DNA of 59,803 bases. It comes from an unicellular cyanobacterium SU3 (GTDB lineage: Bacteria; Cyanobacteriota; Cyanobacteriia; Cyanobacteriales; Microcystaceae). Each line of letters starts with the position of its first letter. Within the stretch, counting starts at the first letter, position 1. The stretch is taken from the NCBI GenBank assembly GCA_002172675.1, contig NETF01000163.1:1-59803 (forward strand). The letters are read 5' to 3'. A model generated the notes under the pieces. It did no database searches. It saw nothing but the letters and a program-made list of their open reading frames with translations, and was not told the DNA's origin. The translations under genes and the position numbers were made by a program. Of the stretch, positions 9,533 to 19,333 are shown one piece after another.

Positions 9533-10300
9533 ATGAAACTTGATCCCAGGAAAATTAACGCTCATTTAACTTCTTCTTATTCTTTGCATATTTTCGATAC
9601 TGTTACCTCTACCAATGAAGTGATTTGGCAGTTGTTAGCAGAAGGGAATCGGTTTCCGGTCGTTGCGATCGCTTCTCAACAAACCGCAGGACGAGGACAA
9701 TGGGGCAGAAACTGGGTTTCTCGTCCTGGAGGTCTTTATTTATCAATTGGCTTAAATGTTAACCTTGAAGCTCAAAATGCGCCCCATCTGACCCTTTTTA
9801 GTGCTTGGGGTATAGCCCAAAACTTACGTCGTTATGGACTCCCCGTCCAATTAAAATGGCCCAATGATCTTATCTTAGAGAAACGAAAATTAGGGGGAAT
9901 TAAAAGCGAAACCCGCATTCACAATCAGATGATTACCCACAGTGTTATTGGTGTCGGGATTAATTGGGATAATCAAGTTCCTGAACCTGGAATTACCATT
10001 AAATCTTATGCTAACCCCCACGACATCGACAGCTTAGAAACCCTGTCCGCTATTACGATTAATGGAATATTCGAGGGTTATGACGATTATCTGAGAGAGG
10101 GTGTAGATAATTTAGTGAGAAATTATGTAGAAATATTGGATAGTGTCGGGCGTAAAGTTATCATTGAAGGTATGACAGGCACTATCGTTGGTGTTAGCAC
10201 TCAAGGAGAATTAAAAGTTTCTTTGCAGTCCCCAGGAGCAAAAACTACCATTACCCTACCCCCAGGAACCCTATCTCTTGGTTATCCACAAGAGGAGTGA
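9533..10300 (+). CDS. birA: Biotin--[acetyl-CoA-carboxylase] ligase
   Basis: About 255 residues. It joins biotin to the carrier protein of acetyl-CoA carboxylase via biotinyl-AMP. The biotin-binding loop GRGQWGRNW, the strand LKWPNDLIL and KLGGIKSE are all present, as is the C-terminal SH3-like domain. There is no N-terminal DNA-binding domain, so it is a ligase only. The frame is open from an ATG at 9458, but that extra segment crosses a TTCCCTG repeat and does not look like protein; I prefer the ATG at 9533. The next gene (YceD family) follows after 44 bases on the same strand. Confidence 0.92.
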   Translation: MKLDPRKINAHLTSSYSLHIFDTVTSTNEVIWQLLAEGNRFPVVAIASQQTAGRGQWGRNWVSRPGGLYLSIGLNVNLEAQNAPHLTLFSAWGIAQNLRRYGLPVQLKWPNDLILEKRKLGGIKSETRIHNQMITHSVIGVGINWDNQVPEPGITIKSYANPHDIDSLETLSAITINGIFEGYDDYLREGVDNLVRNYVEILDSVGRKVIIEGMTGTIVGVSTQGELKVSLQSPGAKTTITLPPGTLSLGYPQEE

Positions 10301-10344
10301 ATACCTTGGCTAAATGAAACGTAAAAAGAGGAAGACGTAAGAGT

Positions 10345-10848
10345 ATGCAAGCAATTTATATTCCCCATTTACTAACTGCCACCAATAGAACCCAAAGCGT
10401 TATCCTGGATGATTTTATCCCAGAATTGGAAACCTTAACCCCCTTTCGAGGCAAAATGATGATCCGTCATGGGGGAACTTTTTTGGAAGTGGGTGTTAAA
10501 GGCGAAACCATTATTACGTTAACTTGCGATCGCTGTTTACAACAGTATAATCGTCGTCTGAGTCTCGATACCTCGGAAATTATTTGGTTAAATAAAGATG
10601 CAGATTTAGGGGAGAATTATCCGCAAGAAAGAGAAGTCGCTTGGGAAGATTTATCAGAAAGTTTATCCCCAAACGGTCATTTTGATCCTCAAAGTTGGCT
10701 TTATGAACAATTATCTTTAGCCATTCCTTTAAGACAATTATGCGGTAAAGATTGTCAACCACCAACCACAAAAACTGATGACAATCAACCGACAATTGAT
10801 AGTCGATGGTCAGGTTTAGAAGCGTTGAAACGACAATTACCAAAGTAG
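10345..10848 (+). CDS. YceD / DUF177 family protein
   Basis: A 167-residue protein of the YceD (DUF177) family, which in bacteria and plastids is linked to 23S rRNA or ribosome accumulation and often lies upstream of rpmF. The family feature LTCDRCLQQY is visible at about residue 60, and a second Cys pair follows in LRQLCGKDCQP, suggesting a metal site. No rpmF follows here. It is co-directional with birA and may share its transcript. Confidence 0.85.
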   Translation: MQAIYIPHLLTATNRTQSVILDDFIPELETLTPFRGKMMIRHGGTFLEVGVKGETIITLTCDRCLQQYNRRLSLDTSEIIWLNKDADLGENYPQEREVAWEDLSESLSPNGHFDPQSWLYEQLSLAIPLRQLCGKDCQPPTTKTDDNQPTIDSRWSGLEALKRQLPK

Positions 10849-10982
10849 GAATTTAAAGTAATTTGTTGTCAATTGATGTAAGGTTAGGCAAGAGGTAATA
10901 GGCAATAGAAAAATGATTAATATAAAATCAGAAATAAGATTGAAACTTCATTTTTCTACCGCTTCTATTCCCTTTACTCTTA

Positions 10983-11139
10983 ATAGCAATTCTCAAAAGT
11001 AACTGGAGACTTAACTGGTCATTGCGAGGGGTAATATAAACAGTAAGCTTGCACTTTTATTGAACTAGACCCCGAAGCCGAAGCCGCGAGGAGCAATAGC
11101 GACGTGGCGGACTCTCTAGCTATTTCTGAGAACTGGTAT
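10983..11139. mobile_element. 157-bp inverted-repeat element (MITE-like), family A, full copy
   Basis: The left end (10983-11001) and the right end (11121-11139) are imperfect inverted repeats matching at 15 of 19 positions around TTCTCA. No coding capacity. The inner right part includes a 50-bp block (11087-11136) that recurs without a mismatch at 28285-28334, and the left end recurs at 19315-19333. The rest of the 340-base gap 10849-11188 shows nothing else I can name. Confidence 0.65.
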
Positions 11140-11188
11140 AAAATACCATTTTTAGTTAACTGTTAATAAGTTTAATTTAGGGGATTCT

Positions 11189-12067
11189 ATGGTAAAACCA
11201 ATCGAAAACGTTGCTATTTTTGGGGGAACTCACGGCAACGAAATGACGGGCATTTATTTGGTTAAAAAGTTCCTAAAAAATCCCCATTTACTTGAGCGAA
11301 AAACCCTGAAAGTCTTTCCTTTTTTATCTAATCCCAAAGCAATAGAATTAAGTGTTAGATATACAGAGATTGATCTCAATCGCTGTTTTGCTCTGGAAGA
11401 TATTGAGAATTTAGATAATATTTTATATGAGCAACTTTTAGCTAAAACCATTCATCAAAAACTCAGAAACAATCAGATTAATTTTTTGATTGATATTCAT
11501 AGTACAACCTCTGCTATGGGATTAACCATTATTCTTTCTGATCAAAATGATTTTCATTTAAAATTATGTAGTTATTTAAGTTTAATTTATCCTGAACTTA
11601 AAATTTTATACTATGATTCACCAGAAAAAAATAAGTTATTGAGAAGTAACACAGACTTAGGACTAACCCTTGAAGTTGGGGCTATTCCTCAAGGGGTTTT
11701 AGAGGCAGACTTATTGATGAAAACTGAACAAGTTATTTATAGTTTATTAGATTATTTAGATAAATATAATCAAAACAAAATTGAGAAAAAAAGTCATAAT
11801 TTATTTATTTATGAAGTCTTTGAAAGAATCGATTATCCTAGAAAGGAAGAAGAAATTACAGCAATGATTCATCCTAATTTACAATCAAAAGATTATCAAC
11901 CCATTAATTTTGGCGATCCTTTATTTATGACATTTGAGGGAGAAACTATAAATTACAAAGGAGATTCAACGGTTTATCCTGTCTTTATTAATGAGTCTGC
12001 TTATTATGAAAAAGGGATTGCTATGTGTTTAACAAGACGACAAGAGATGACCGTAAACTTAGGATAA
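11189..12067 (+). CDS. Aspartoacylase (AstE/AspA family zinc carboxypeptidase-like)
   Basis: About 292 residues. Aspartoacylases hydrolyse N-acetyl-aspartate and related N-acyl amino acids. The sequence has the zinc motif GGTHGNEMTG (His and Glu ligands), the substrate-binding segment TEIDLNRCF, the third zinc ligand in IDIHSTTSAMG, and LEVGAIPQGVL near the C-terminal third with the catalytic Glu. Length matches the family. It stands alone between a MITE-like element and a convergent gene. Substrate could be another acyl-amino acid. Confidence 0.88.
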   Translation: MVKPIENVAIFGGTHGNEMTGIYLVKKFLKNPHLLERKTLKVFPFLSNPKAIELSVRYTEIDLNRCFALEDIENLDNILYEQLLAKTIHQKLRNNQINFLIDIHSTTSAMGLTIILSDQNDFHLKLCSYLSLIYPELKILYYDSPEKNKLLRSNTDLGLTLEVGAIPQGVLEADLLMKTEQVIYSLLDYLDKYNQNKIEKKSHNLFIYEVFERIDYPRKEEEITAMIHPNLQSKDYQPINFGDPLFMTFEGETINYKGDSTVYPVFINESAYYEKGIAMCLTRRQEMTVNLG

Positions 12068-12124
12068 AATAAGAGGAGTAGCTACAACAAACTCACTCCT
12101 CCCAATAAAATTTTTCTGTTTCGG

Positions 12125-12625
12125 CTAAATTTTCAACAGTAGAATGATTAACAGAATCGATGTCAAGCAAGCAAAAAATGTCCTAATCATATTCCATCGA
12201 TTCCAAGGGCTTTCAAAGTGTAAACGTGCTGCTTTTAAAGTTGTTTCATTCATATTAATAACATCCCAAGTTTGTAATTTATTATTCAAGGGAATATTAA
12301 TAGTGAAAGTCGGTAATTGAACACCAAAAATGTAAATAAGCAGACCCGCAATAAGCAGAGATAAAAATTCATTTAATTGCCCGATACTAAGTATGGCAGA
12401 AGTAATGAAAAATATAACTGAACCCACCCAAACTAATACAAAAATCGGTTGATTGTTTTGAATAATACCATCTATCACCTGAAAAGTACGAATAAATTCT
12501 TTATCATTTAAACGTTGTATTCCCGGCATGACAACTAAACCAAAAGCAAACAAAAATCCAGCGACTAAAGAACATAAAAGCGTGGCTATACTCAAAGAAA
12601 TTGGTAATATTACTTCTGTTAACAT
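12125..12625 (-). CDS. DUF1772 integral membrane protein
   Basis: A 166-residue protein with four predicted membrane helices: about 5-30, 58-80, 84-105 and 147-165. The pattern FAFGLVVMPGIQRL near the N-terminus and RLHFESPWNRWNMIRT before the last helix is typical of DUF1772 (anthrone-oxygenase-like) proteins. AAAGGAG lies just upstream of its ATG. It follows the NAD(P)-binding gene by 20 bases, so the two are probably one operon, divergent from the AraC regulator. Confidence 0.8.
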   Translation of the reverse strand: MLTEVILPISLSIATLLCSLVAGFLFAFGLVVMPGIQRLNDKEFIRTFQVIDGIIQNNQPIFVLVWVGSVIFFITSAILSIGQLNEFLSLLIAGLLIYIFGVQLPTFTINIPLNNKLQTWDVINMNETTLKAARLHFESPWNRWNMIRTFFACLTSILLIILLLKI

Positions 12626-12645
12626 GAAAAACTCCTTTTATTAAT

Positions 12646-13278
12646 TTAATAAGATAAACTTGGTGATTGGTGGAGATAGACATCATCAAGTAATTGCTTC
12701 AAGATAAAATCAGCCACATCACCATGAGTAATTTTCAGTTTTGAGGTCTTATCTGTTCCTGGAAAACCGTGACGATATTGGCCGGTACGTTCCCCTCGTA
12801 TAAATGCACCCGGCCGAATAATTATCCAATCTAAACCACTATTTTGTACTATCTCTTCTTGTCGTTGATGGTCCGTAAACACATTACGTAAAATCAAGCC
12901 AAACATAATATACTTCCAGTAAAAATTAAGACTTTCCCAACTCTCACCGACTCCTAACGTAGTTTGACAGATTAACCGTTTCATCCCACATTTTTTCATC
13001 GCTAGGATAATGTTTTGAGTGCCTTGTGAACGCACCATCCCCCTTAACTTTTTTCCAGAACCCAAGGTACAGACCACGATATCTTGCCCTTGTAGTGCTT
13101 GTTCTACCCTTGCGCTATCCATGACATCTCCTTGAAATAAGGTAAGTTTGGGGTGTTTTATATCGAGTTTGAGGGGGTTTCGTGCAAAAGCTGTCACCTC
13201 ATGGCCTTTTTCAAGTGCTTGTTTTACCACTTGCTGACCCACATTTCCAGTTGCGCCAAATACTACGAGTTTCATCAT
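12646..13278 (-). CDS. NAD(P)-binding atypical SDR (NmrA/BVR-B-like)
   Basis: About 210 residues with an N-terminal Rossmann motif, VVFGATGNVGQQV, and downstream SDR-type strands (FQGDVMD, DIVVCTLGSG, WIIIRPGAFI). This class includes flavin reductase/biliverdin reductase B-like and NmrA-like sensors; substrate unknown. I start it at the ATG pair 13278/13275, because the nine residues further upstream do not look coding. Its promoter region is shared with the divergent AraC-type gene, which may regulate it together with the DUF1772 gene. Confidence 0.82.
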   Translation of the reverse strand: MMKLVVFGATGNVGQQVVKQALEKGHEVTAFARNPLKLDIKHPKLTLFQGDVMDSARVEQALQGQDIVVCTLGSGKKLRGMVRSQGTQNIILAMKKCGMKRLICQTTLGVGESWESLNFYWKYIMFGLILRNVFTDHQRQEEIVQNSGLDWIIIRPGAFIRGERTGQYRHGFPGTDKTSKLKITHGDVADFILKQLLDDVYLHQSPSLSY

Positions 13279-13415
13279 TAATATCTTATTTCGTAACAAC
13301 ACTGTCAGCTTAGAGATTTTCTTATTAGGAAACTATCGAGTTCTTGCTTTACTTGAATAATCTTGCGGTCAATTTTCATTTTCTTGCCTATAATTTAGCC
13401 AAAACCTATAAAAGT

Positions 13416-14255
13416 ATGAACCCAGTTCATTTACCAAAACACAGACAACGACCTGAAAATATCCGAGTTGAACACCTTCAAAACCCCCCTGGAGAAGGTA
13501 ACTATCTTTGTGAGGATAAACATACTATATTTATCTCCCTCGCACCCCATCCCCTTGAGTATTTACAGATTCAGGATAGTGTGAGTTATAACGGATTATA
13601 TCGTCCTGGGGATATACTGATTACACCGGCTAATGTCCCTTTATTTGTTCGCTGGAAGGGTCAAGAAAATTGTTTACAAATTCAAATTAAAACCGATTTT
13701 TTGCAGAATATTGCTCAAGAAACCCTCGATTATGAGAGTAATTTTTTTGAACTGATTCCTCAATTTCAGGTGCATGATTCCCATATTCAAGGAATTACGA
13801 TTATGCTGCTTGAAGAATGTCAAAAAGAAGTCTCCAACAATCAACTTTATCTAGACTCTCTAGCTAATGTGTTAGCGGTTAATCTCATCCGAAATCATGG
13901 TACAACTCAGCCTATATTATCGGTTTATCAAGGAGGATTATCCCCTTATCAACTTAGGCAAGTTTTTGATTATATTGATGCTCATCTTGACGAAAATATT
14001 AAACTAGAAAACTTAGCTCAATTACTTGATATTAGTCAATTTCATTTTAGTCGTTTATTCAAGCAATCTGTTGGTTTATCTCCTTATCAATACTTAATCG
14101 AGCAACGAATAGAACGCGCTAAACAATTATTAAAGCAAACTAATCAATCTATTCTAGATATTGCTTTAAATTGTGGATTTAGTAGTCATAGTCATTTAAG
14201 TAAACAGTTTCGACAAGTAACGGGGATGAGTCCTAAAGCTTATCGTATGAATTAG
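13416..14255 (+). CDS. AraC-family transcriptional regulator
   Basis: About 280 residues from the ATG at 13416; the frame opens at a TTG (13344) that I consider too far upstream. The C-terminal 100 residues form the double helix-turn-helix domain: QLRQVFDYIDAHLDENIKLENLA...LDISQFHFSRLFKQ, then LDIALNCGFSSHSHLSKQFRQ and the final TGMSPKAYR. The N-terminal part is a cupin-like sensing domain. It faces the NAD(P)-binding/DUF1772 pair and is a candidate regulator of both. The methylase gene starts 11 bases after its stop. Confidence 0.9.
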   Translation: MNPVHLPKHRQRPENIRVEHLQNPPGEGNYLCEDKHTIFISLAPHPLEYLQIQDSVSYNGLYRPGDILITPANVPLFVRWKGQENCLQIQIKTDFLQNIAQETLDYESNFFELIPQFQVHDSHIQGITIMLLEECQKEVSNNQLYLDSLANVLAVNLIRNHGTTQPILSVYQGGLSPYQLRQVFDYIDAHLDENIKLENLAQLLDISQFHFSRLFKQSVGLSPYQYLIEQRIERAKQLLKQTNQSILDIALNCGFSSHSHLSKQFRQVTGMSPKAYRMN

Positions 14256-14266
14256 GTCAAAATGTA

Positions 14267-15799
14267 ATGCGTCAATCTGATTATATTCTAGAGACTCCTA
14301 TTAATTATAGAAAAGACTATGGACAGTTTTTTACACCGTCTTTAGTTGCTTCTATTATGGCTAAATGGGTAACAGAAAACAAGCCTAGAAAAATACTTGA
14401 TCCTGCTTTTGGTTTAGGAATTTTTTATCAAGAAATTCGTCAGCTAAATTTAGCTTATCAATGGCATTTTACCGCTTACGAAATTGACAACAATATACTT
14501 AGTTATTTAGATAGTATTGAAAACCATAATAATCTTATTATTTTTAATCAAGACTATTTAGTATCAGATATAAACTATTATGACGCAATTATTTGTAACC
14601 CTCCTTATATGCGGTTTCAGAAATTTATAAATAGACATGAAATATTGCCAAAAATAGAACAACAAATCTGTAAAAAATTAGGTGGATATTCTAACATTGC
14701 GTCAATTTTTCTTATTAAAGCATTACAAGAACTCAAGAGTAATGGAAGACTTGCTTTTATCCTTCCCTTTGAATTTTTTAATACAGGATATGGAAAAGAA
14801 ATCAAAAAAATGCTTATCGAAAAACATCTATTAAAACAGATTATTATTTTTGCTAACGAAAAAGATATTTTCCCTGATGCAACTACCACCATTTGTATTT
14901 TGTTGTGTCAAAATGATCACCTCAAACAAGATATTAAAATAACCAATATCAATAATACTCAAGAAATCAAAGAAATATCTAATATTAGTGATTATTATCA
15001 TCATCAATTAAATCATACTCAATTACCTCCTCAAAAGAAATGGACACCCATTATTTTATCCTTACTTTCAGAGCAAAAACTTCCTGAAGGTTTCTGTAAA
15101 CTGTCAGAATATGGTACATTCAAACGAGGTATTGCCACCGGTGCCAATGATTTCTTTGCGTTAAATAAAAGTAAAATTGAACAATTACAACTTAATGATA
15201 ATAATGTTTGTTTATGTATCACTAAAAGTAATTTAATTAAGAAAGCTATTTTTACAGATAAAGACATAGAATTATTGATTAAACAAGATAAACCGATTTA
15301 CTGTTTGAATATCAAAGAAACTAATAATCAAGCAATCCTAAATTATCTTAAACTGGGAGAAGAAAAAGGTTATCACGAAAGATATTTAACCAAAAATAGA
15401 CAACCTTGGTATAAACTAGAAAAACGAGAACCTGCGCCTATTTTATTCGGCGTTTTTAATCGAGGAAGATTGAAAGTTATTCGGAATTTTACCAATATCA
15501 TTAATTTTACTTGCTATCATGGTTTTTATCCTAATCTATTTGGCAATAATCTAATTGACAAATTGTTTATTTATTTAATCAGTGATATTGGACAGGATAT
15601 TATTAAAATGAATAAAAGAAGCTATGGTAATAACTTAGATAAATTTGAACCCGGCGACTTAAATGATAGTTATTGTCCTAATATTGAGCAATTTAATGCT
15701 ATGAATCAACAAAAAGTTAATGAAATTATTGAAATAGTAAAAAGAGATGAAAAAGAGGCCATTTTAATGAGCAATAAATTAATTAAAAAAATAATATAG
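14267..15799 (+). CDS. N6-adenine DNA methyltransferase (TaqI/Eco57I-like)
   Basis: A 510-residue protein. The S-adenosylmethionine-binding motif is in ILDPAFGLGIFYQEI, and the catalytic motif NPPYMRF marks an amino-methyltransferase of the N12/gamma class. The C-terminal half (from about residue 275, with RGIATGANDFFAL) looks like the target-recognition domain of M.TaqI-like enzymes. No restriction endonuclease gene lies next to it and no obvious nuclease domain is fused, so it is either a solitary methylase or a type IIG-like enzyme with a nuclease I cannot see. It is AT-rich. Its stop codon is inside the left end of a 108-bp repeat element. Confidence 0.85.
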   Translation: MRQSDYILETPINYRKDYGQFFTPSLVASIMAKWVTENKPRKILDPAFGLGIFYQEIRQLNLAYQWHFTAYEIDNNILSYLDSIENHNNLIIFNQDYLVSDINYYDAIICNPPYMRFQKFINRHEILPKIEQQICKKLGGYSNIASIFLIKALQELKSNGRLAFILPFEFFNTGYGKEIKKMLIEKHLLKQIIIFANEKDIFPDATTTICILLCQNDHLKQDIKITNINNTQEIKEISNISDYYHHQLNHTQLPPQKKWTPIILSLLSEQKLPEGFCKLSEYGTFKRGIATGANDFFALNKSKIEQLQLNDNNVCLCITKSNLIKKAIFTDKDIELLIKQDKPIYCLNIKETNNQAILNYLKLGEEKGYHERYLTKNRQPWYKLEKREPAPILFGVFNRGRLKVIRNFTNIINFTCYHGFYPNLFGNNLIDKLFIYLISDIGQDIIKMNKRSYGNNLDKFEPGDLNDSYCPNIEQFNAMNQQKVNEIIEIVKRDEKEAILMSNKLIKKII

Positions 15800-15902
15800 C
15801 AGTTCCCATACTTGTGAGGTACAAAGGTAATCGCTTTGAGGCAGGAGGCAGAAGGCAGAAGGCAGGAGTTAAGTGTACCTAATGAGTCCGAAAAACGCTA
15901 TA
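15795..15902. mobile_element. 108-bp inverted-repeat element, family B, copy 1
   Basis: Left end TATAGCAGTT and right end AACGCTATA form decayed inverted repeats. The centre (15838-15868) is a tandem of GGCAGGA/GGCAGAA heptamers. A second element of exactly the same length and layout is at 55342-55449 with better preserved ends. The left end of this copy supplies the stop codon of the methylase gene. Confidence 0.6.
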
Positions 15903-15917
15903 TAAAAATAAATTATT

Positions 15918-16559
15918 ATGTTAAATCATCAATCAACATACATTTACATACATGGATTTGCTTCTAGTCCTCAATCTATCAAAGCTCAAAAATTCAAGGA
16001 TTTTTTTGCTGCTAAAAATATTCCTTTAATTATTCCTAATTTGAACAAAAATGATTTTTATCATTTAACCTTAACTCGACAAATTCAACAAATATCAACT
16101 TATTTAGAAAATGAGCAAAATTCTGTTACTTTAATTGGATCAAGTTTAGGAGGATTAACTGCAACTTGGACAGCAGAAAAATGTAAAAAAGTCAAGCAAT
16201 TAATTTTATTAGCACCTGCCTTTAATTTTTTCACACATTGGTTAAAAAGTATTGATAAAAATACCCTAAATACTTGGAAGAAGCAAGGAGAATTATCAAT
16301 TTATCATTATAAATATGATCAAGAATTACCCTTAAGCTATCAATTTATTGAAGATGGACAAACCTATGACGAAACTAAATTAAAGCGTTCTGTACCCACA
16401 TTAATTTTTCATGGTAAACATGATGAAGTTATACCCATTGAATTGAGTTATCACTATACTAAAAAAAGAGAATGGGTTAAATTAATAGAACTGGATAGTG
16501 ATCATGGATTAACAGATATGATCCCTAAGATTTGGAAACAAATTAAAGACAATATATGA
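15918..16559 (+). CDS. YqiA/YcfP-like alpha/beta hydrolase
   Basis: About 213 residues. The start YIHGFASSPQSIKAQKF, the nucleophile elbow LIGSSLGGLTA (Ser in GSSLGG), the acid in FHGKHDEVIP and the His near the end in SDHGL make an intact Ser-Asp-His esterase. YqiA-type proteins hydrolyse small esters; natural substrate unknown. Its stop overlaps the start of the next gene by four bases (ATGA), so the two are translationally coupled. Confidence 0.85.
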   Translation: MLNHQSTYIYIHGFASSPQSIKAQKFKDFFAAKNIPLIIPNLNKNDFYHLTLTRQIQQISTYLENEQNSVTLIGSSLGGLTATWTAEKCKKVKQLILLAPAFNFFTHWLKSIDKNTLNTWKKQGELSIYHYKYDQELPLSYQFIEDGQTYDETKLKRSVPTLIFHGKHDEVIPIELSYHYTKKREWVKLIELDSDHGLTDMIPKIWKQIKDNI

Positions 16560-17356
16560 CTGAAATTCGTGATAAAATCGTCTGGCTTACCGGCGCATCT
16601 TCTGGTATTGGGGAAGCCTTAGCCTATCAATTAGCAGCGAATCAAGCTAAACTAATTTTGTCCGCTCGTAGAGAACAAGAATTACAACGAGTTGCTCAAC
16701 AGTGTCAGAATAAATATCAAACAGAAGTCAAAATATTATCCCTTGATTTAGCCAAACCTGAAACCTTAACAGAAAAAGCTCAACAAGCCTTAGATTTTTA
16801 TGGAAAGATTGATATTTTGATTCACGGAAGCGGAATAACTCAACGCTCAACTGTAACAGAAACCCAAATAGATGTAGAAAGATATATTATGGAGGTCAAC
16901 TTTTTCGGAGCGATCGCTTTAACTAAATTTATCTTACCCCAATGGCAACAAGAAAAATCAGGCCATGTCGTTATTATTAGTAGTTTAGTGGGAAAATTTG
17001 GCACGCCTTTAAGATCCACTTATGCGGCATCTAAACACGCTTTACACGGTTATTTTGACTCGTTGCGAGCAGAAGTGTGGCAAGATAACATCAAAGTGAC
17101 TCTCATTTGTCCAGGGTATATTAACACCACTATTTCCCTAAATGCCTTAACGGCAACCGGACAAAAATGGAACAAAAAAGACGAAAATCAGGCACAAGGT
17201 ATTACCCCCGAAAAATGCGCTCAAAGTATTATTAAAGCCATTCAAAACAATAAAGCAGAAGTTTATATCGGCAAAACCGAAATTTTAGCCATTTATGTTA
17301 AACGGTTTTTTCCTGGTATTTTTAGACAGTTAATCAGAAATTTTACGCCCAAGTAA
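16556..17356 (+). CDS. Short-chain dehydrogenase/reductase
   Basis: A 266-residue classical SDR: cofactor motif TGASSGIGEAL, NxxG-like region LIHGSGI, catalytic Ser in VIISSLVGKFG and YAASKHALHGY (Tyr-x3-Lys). The Arg after the third strand (LSARREQE) suggests NADP(H). It resembles DHRS7-type enzymes. Substrate unknown. It is co-translated with the esterase upstream. Confidence 0.9.
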   Translation: MTEIRDKIVWLTGASSGIGEALAYQLAANQAKLILSARREQELQRVAQQCQNKYQTEVKILSLDLAKPETLTEKAQQALDFYGKIDILIHGSGITQRSTVTETQIDVERYIMEVNFFGAIALTKFILPQWQQEKSGHVVIISSLVGKFGTPLRSTYAASKHALHGYFDSLRAEVWQDNIKVTLICPGYINTTISLNALTATGQKWNKKDENQAQGITPEKCAQSIIKAIQNNKAEVYIGKTEILAIYVKRFFPGIFRQLIRNFTPK

Positions 17357-17498
17357 ACTCCTAAACCTGACACTCTAAACCCCACACCCAAAAGCAAAGC
17401 GACCATAAAACACACTTTCTTAGGGTTATTTTTGTAGAGTTTACGGTTTAATAGAGATTAGGAAAATTTAGAACATCGAGAGGAGTTAATCAAAAACA

Positions 17499-17861
17499 GT
17501 GTTTGTACTCAATGGTTACGAATATGTCTTGGGTTTTCTACTCGCTTGTAGTTTAATCCCCATTCTCGCCTTAACCGCCTCAAAAATTTTACGACCCAGT
17601 GGCGGTGGACCAGAAAGACGCACCACTTACGAGTCAGGAATGGAACCCATTGGCGGCGCTTGGATTCAATTCAATATCCGTTATTATATGTTTGCCCTGG
17701 TATTCGTAGTATTCGACGTAGAAACCGTCTTTCTCTACCCCTGGGCCGTTGCTTTTAGTCGCTTAGGTTTATTAGCCTTTGTCGAAGCTTTGATCTTTAT
17801 TGCCATTTTAGTCGTTGCCCTGGTTTATGCCTGGCGGAAAGGCGCGTTAGAATGGTCATAA
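17499..17861 (+). CDS. ndhC: NAD(P)H-quinone oxidoreductase subunit 3
   Basis: A 120-residue membrane subunit of NDH-1 with three helices. The loop [22 protein letters not shown], next to the quinone chamber, is intact. The start codon is GTG, chosen because the protein then begins [13 protein letters not shown] as in other cyanobacteria; AGGAG lies 13 bases upstream. It heads the ndhC-ndhK-ndhJ operon of the thylakoid NDH-1 complex, which serves respiration and cyclic electron flow. Confidence 0.97.
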   Translation: MFVLNGYEYVLGFLLACSLIPILALTASKILRPSGGGPERRTTYESGMEPIGGAWIQFNIRYYMFALVFVVFDVETVFLYPWAVAFSRLGLLAFVEALIFIAILVVALVYAWRKGALEWS

Positions 17862-17911
17862 AACTTAGCAATTATTATCAATCGACGATTGTAGTTAATC
17901 ATTAATCTCTT

Positions 17912-18655
17912 ATGAGTCCGAACCCAACCTCCGATCTATCCGCCTTAGAGCAGTTACAAAAAGAAAAAATTCTTAATCCGGCTGCCCGTGGCCAAGTTAC
18001 TCAAGATTTGTCAGAAAATATAATCTTAACCACTGTAGACGATCTGCACAACTGGGCAAGATTATCTAGTTTGTGGCCTTTGTTATACGGAACCGCTTGC
18101 TGTTTCATCGAATTTGCAGCCCTCATCGGCTCTCGCTTTGATTTTGACCGTTTTGGTCTCGTTCCCCGTTCTAGCCCTAGGCAAGCTGATTTAATCATCA
18201 CAGCAGGAACGATTACTATGAAGATGGCTCCTGCTTTAGTCCGTCTTTATGAAGAAATGCCTGACCCTAAATATGTCATTGCAATGGGTGCTTGTACCAT
18301 CACTGGGGGAATGTTTAGCAGCGACTCGACAACCGCCGTTAGAGGTGTCGACAAACTAATTCCTGTTGATGTTTATATTCCGGGTTGTCCTCCCCGTCCC
18401 GAAGCCATTTTTGACGCTATTATCAAACTGCGGAAAAAAGTCTCTAATGAGACCATCCAAGAACGGTCTAAGGTGATGGAACAAACCCACCGTTACTATA
18501 GTACCCCCCACAACATGAAAGCGGTTTCTCCCATTTTGACAGGGAAATATTTAGCTACTTCTACCCGTCAAGCTCCTCCCAAAGAATTGACAGAAGCGAT
18601 CGGTATGGAAGTTCCCCCCGCGTTAGCATCCCAAAAACAGAAAGAGGAAGCATAA
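17912..18655 (+). CDS. ndhK: NAD(P)H-quinone oxidoreductase subunit K
   Basis: A 247-residue subunit of the peripheral arm that holds iron-sulfur cluster N2. The cluster ligands are visible: the tandem Cys pair in [11 protein letters not shown], Cys in MGACTITGG and Cys in [11 protein letters not shown]. The C-terminal 60 residues are the variable tail found in cyanobacteria. It is 50 bases after ndhC and one base before ndhJ. Confidence 0.98.
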   Translation: MSPNPTSDLSALEQLQKEKILNPAARGQVTQDLSENIILTTVDDLHNWARLSSLWPLLYGTACCFIEFAALIGSRFDFDRFGLVPRSSPRQADLIITAGTITMKMAPALVRLYEEMPDPKYVIAMGACTITGGMFSSDSTTAVRGVDKLIPVDVYIPGCPPRPEAIFDAIIKLRKKVSNETIQERSKVMEQTHRYYSTPHNMKAVSPILTGKYLATSTRQAPPKELTEAIGMEVPPALASQKQKEEA

Positions 18656-18656
18656 T

Positions 18657-19193
18657 ATGGTTGATGAAAAGTCACAAGATAATGCACCAGAACAAGAAGA
18701 AGAAAGTGCGATCATAGAAGCAGGTCCGGTGTCCAGTTGGTTAACGGAAAATGGCTTTGATCATGACTTACTCGAACCGGATCATCTGGGGATAGAATTG
18801 ATTAAAGTCTCCCCTGACTTTTTGATCCCCTTATCCACTGCATTGTATGCCTACGGGTTTAATTATTTACAATGTCAAGGAGCTTATGATCTAGGCCCAG
18901 GAAAAGAACTGGTTAGCTTTTATCATTTGATCAAAGTGGGTGATAATTGTGACCAAGCTGAAGAAGTTCGCCTTAAAGTGTTTTTACCTAGAGATAACCC
19001 TCATGTTCCTTCTGTCTATTGGATCTGGAAATCGGCAGATTGGCAAGAACGGGAAAGTTATGATATGTATGGCATTATCTACGATGGCCATCCTGATCTT
19101 AAACGGATTTTGATGCCCGAAGATTGGGTCGGTTGGCCATTACGAAAAGATTATGTTTCCCCCGATTTTTATGAGTTACAAGACGCTTATTAA
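18657..19193 (+). CDS. ndhJ: NAD(P)H-quinone oxidoreductase subunit J
   Basis: A 178-residue peripheral-arm subunit (30-kDa subunit family). The signature [20 protein letters not shown] and the end GWPLRKDYV are intact. It follows ndhK with one base between stop and start, so translation is coupled. The N-terminal acidic extension before the conserved domain is common in cyanobacteria. Inverted CAGTGA/TCACTG (19195-19220) just after the stop could fold but has no T-run. Confidence 0.97.
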   Translation: MVDEKSQDNAPEQEEESAIIEAGPVSSWLTENGFDHDLLEPDHLGIELIKVSPDFLIPLSTALYAYGFNYLQCQGAYDLGPGKELVSFYHLIKVGDNCDQAEEVRLKVFLPRDNPHVPSVYWIWKSADWQERESYDMYGIIYDGHPDLKRILMPEDWVGWPLRKDYVSPDFYELQDAY

Positions 19194-19314
19194 ACAGTGA
19201 ACAGTTATCAGTTATCACTGACCGAAAACTGAGCAGCGATTTCTAAACACTCCGTAATATTTTCCTCCAATTTTGATTAGGTTGGGGGAAATTTTTATAT
19301 TAAGATTAAGTTTA

Positions 19315-19333
19315 ATACCAATTCTCAAAAGTA
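19315..19333. repeat. Isolated left end of the family A element
   Basis: This 19-mer matches the left end of the 157-bp element at 10983 with one mismatch and pairs with that element's right end at 16 of 19 positions. No right end is found nearby, so it is a decayed or partial copy. The surrounding gap 19194-19481 contains nothing else recognisable. Confidence 0.5.
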
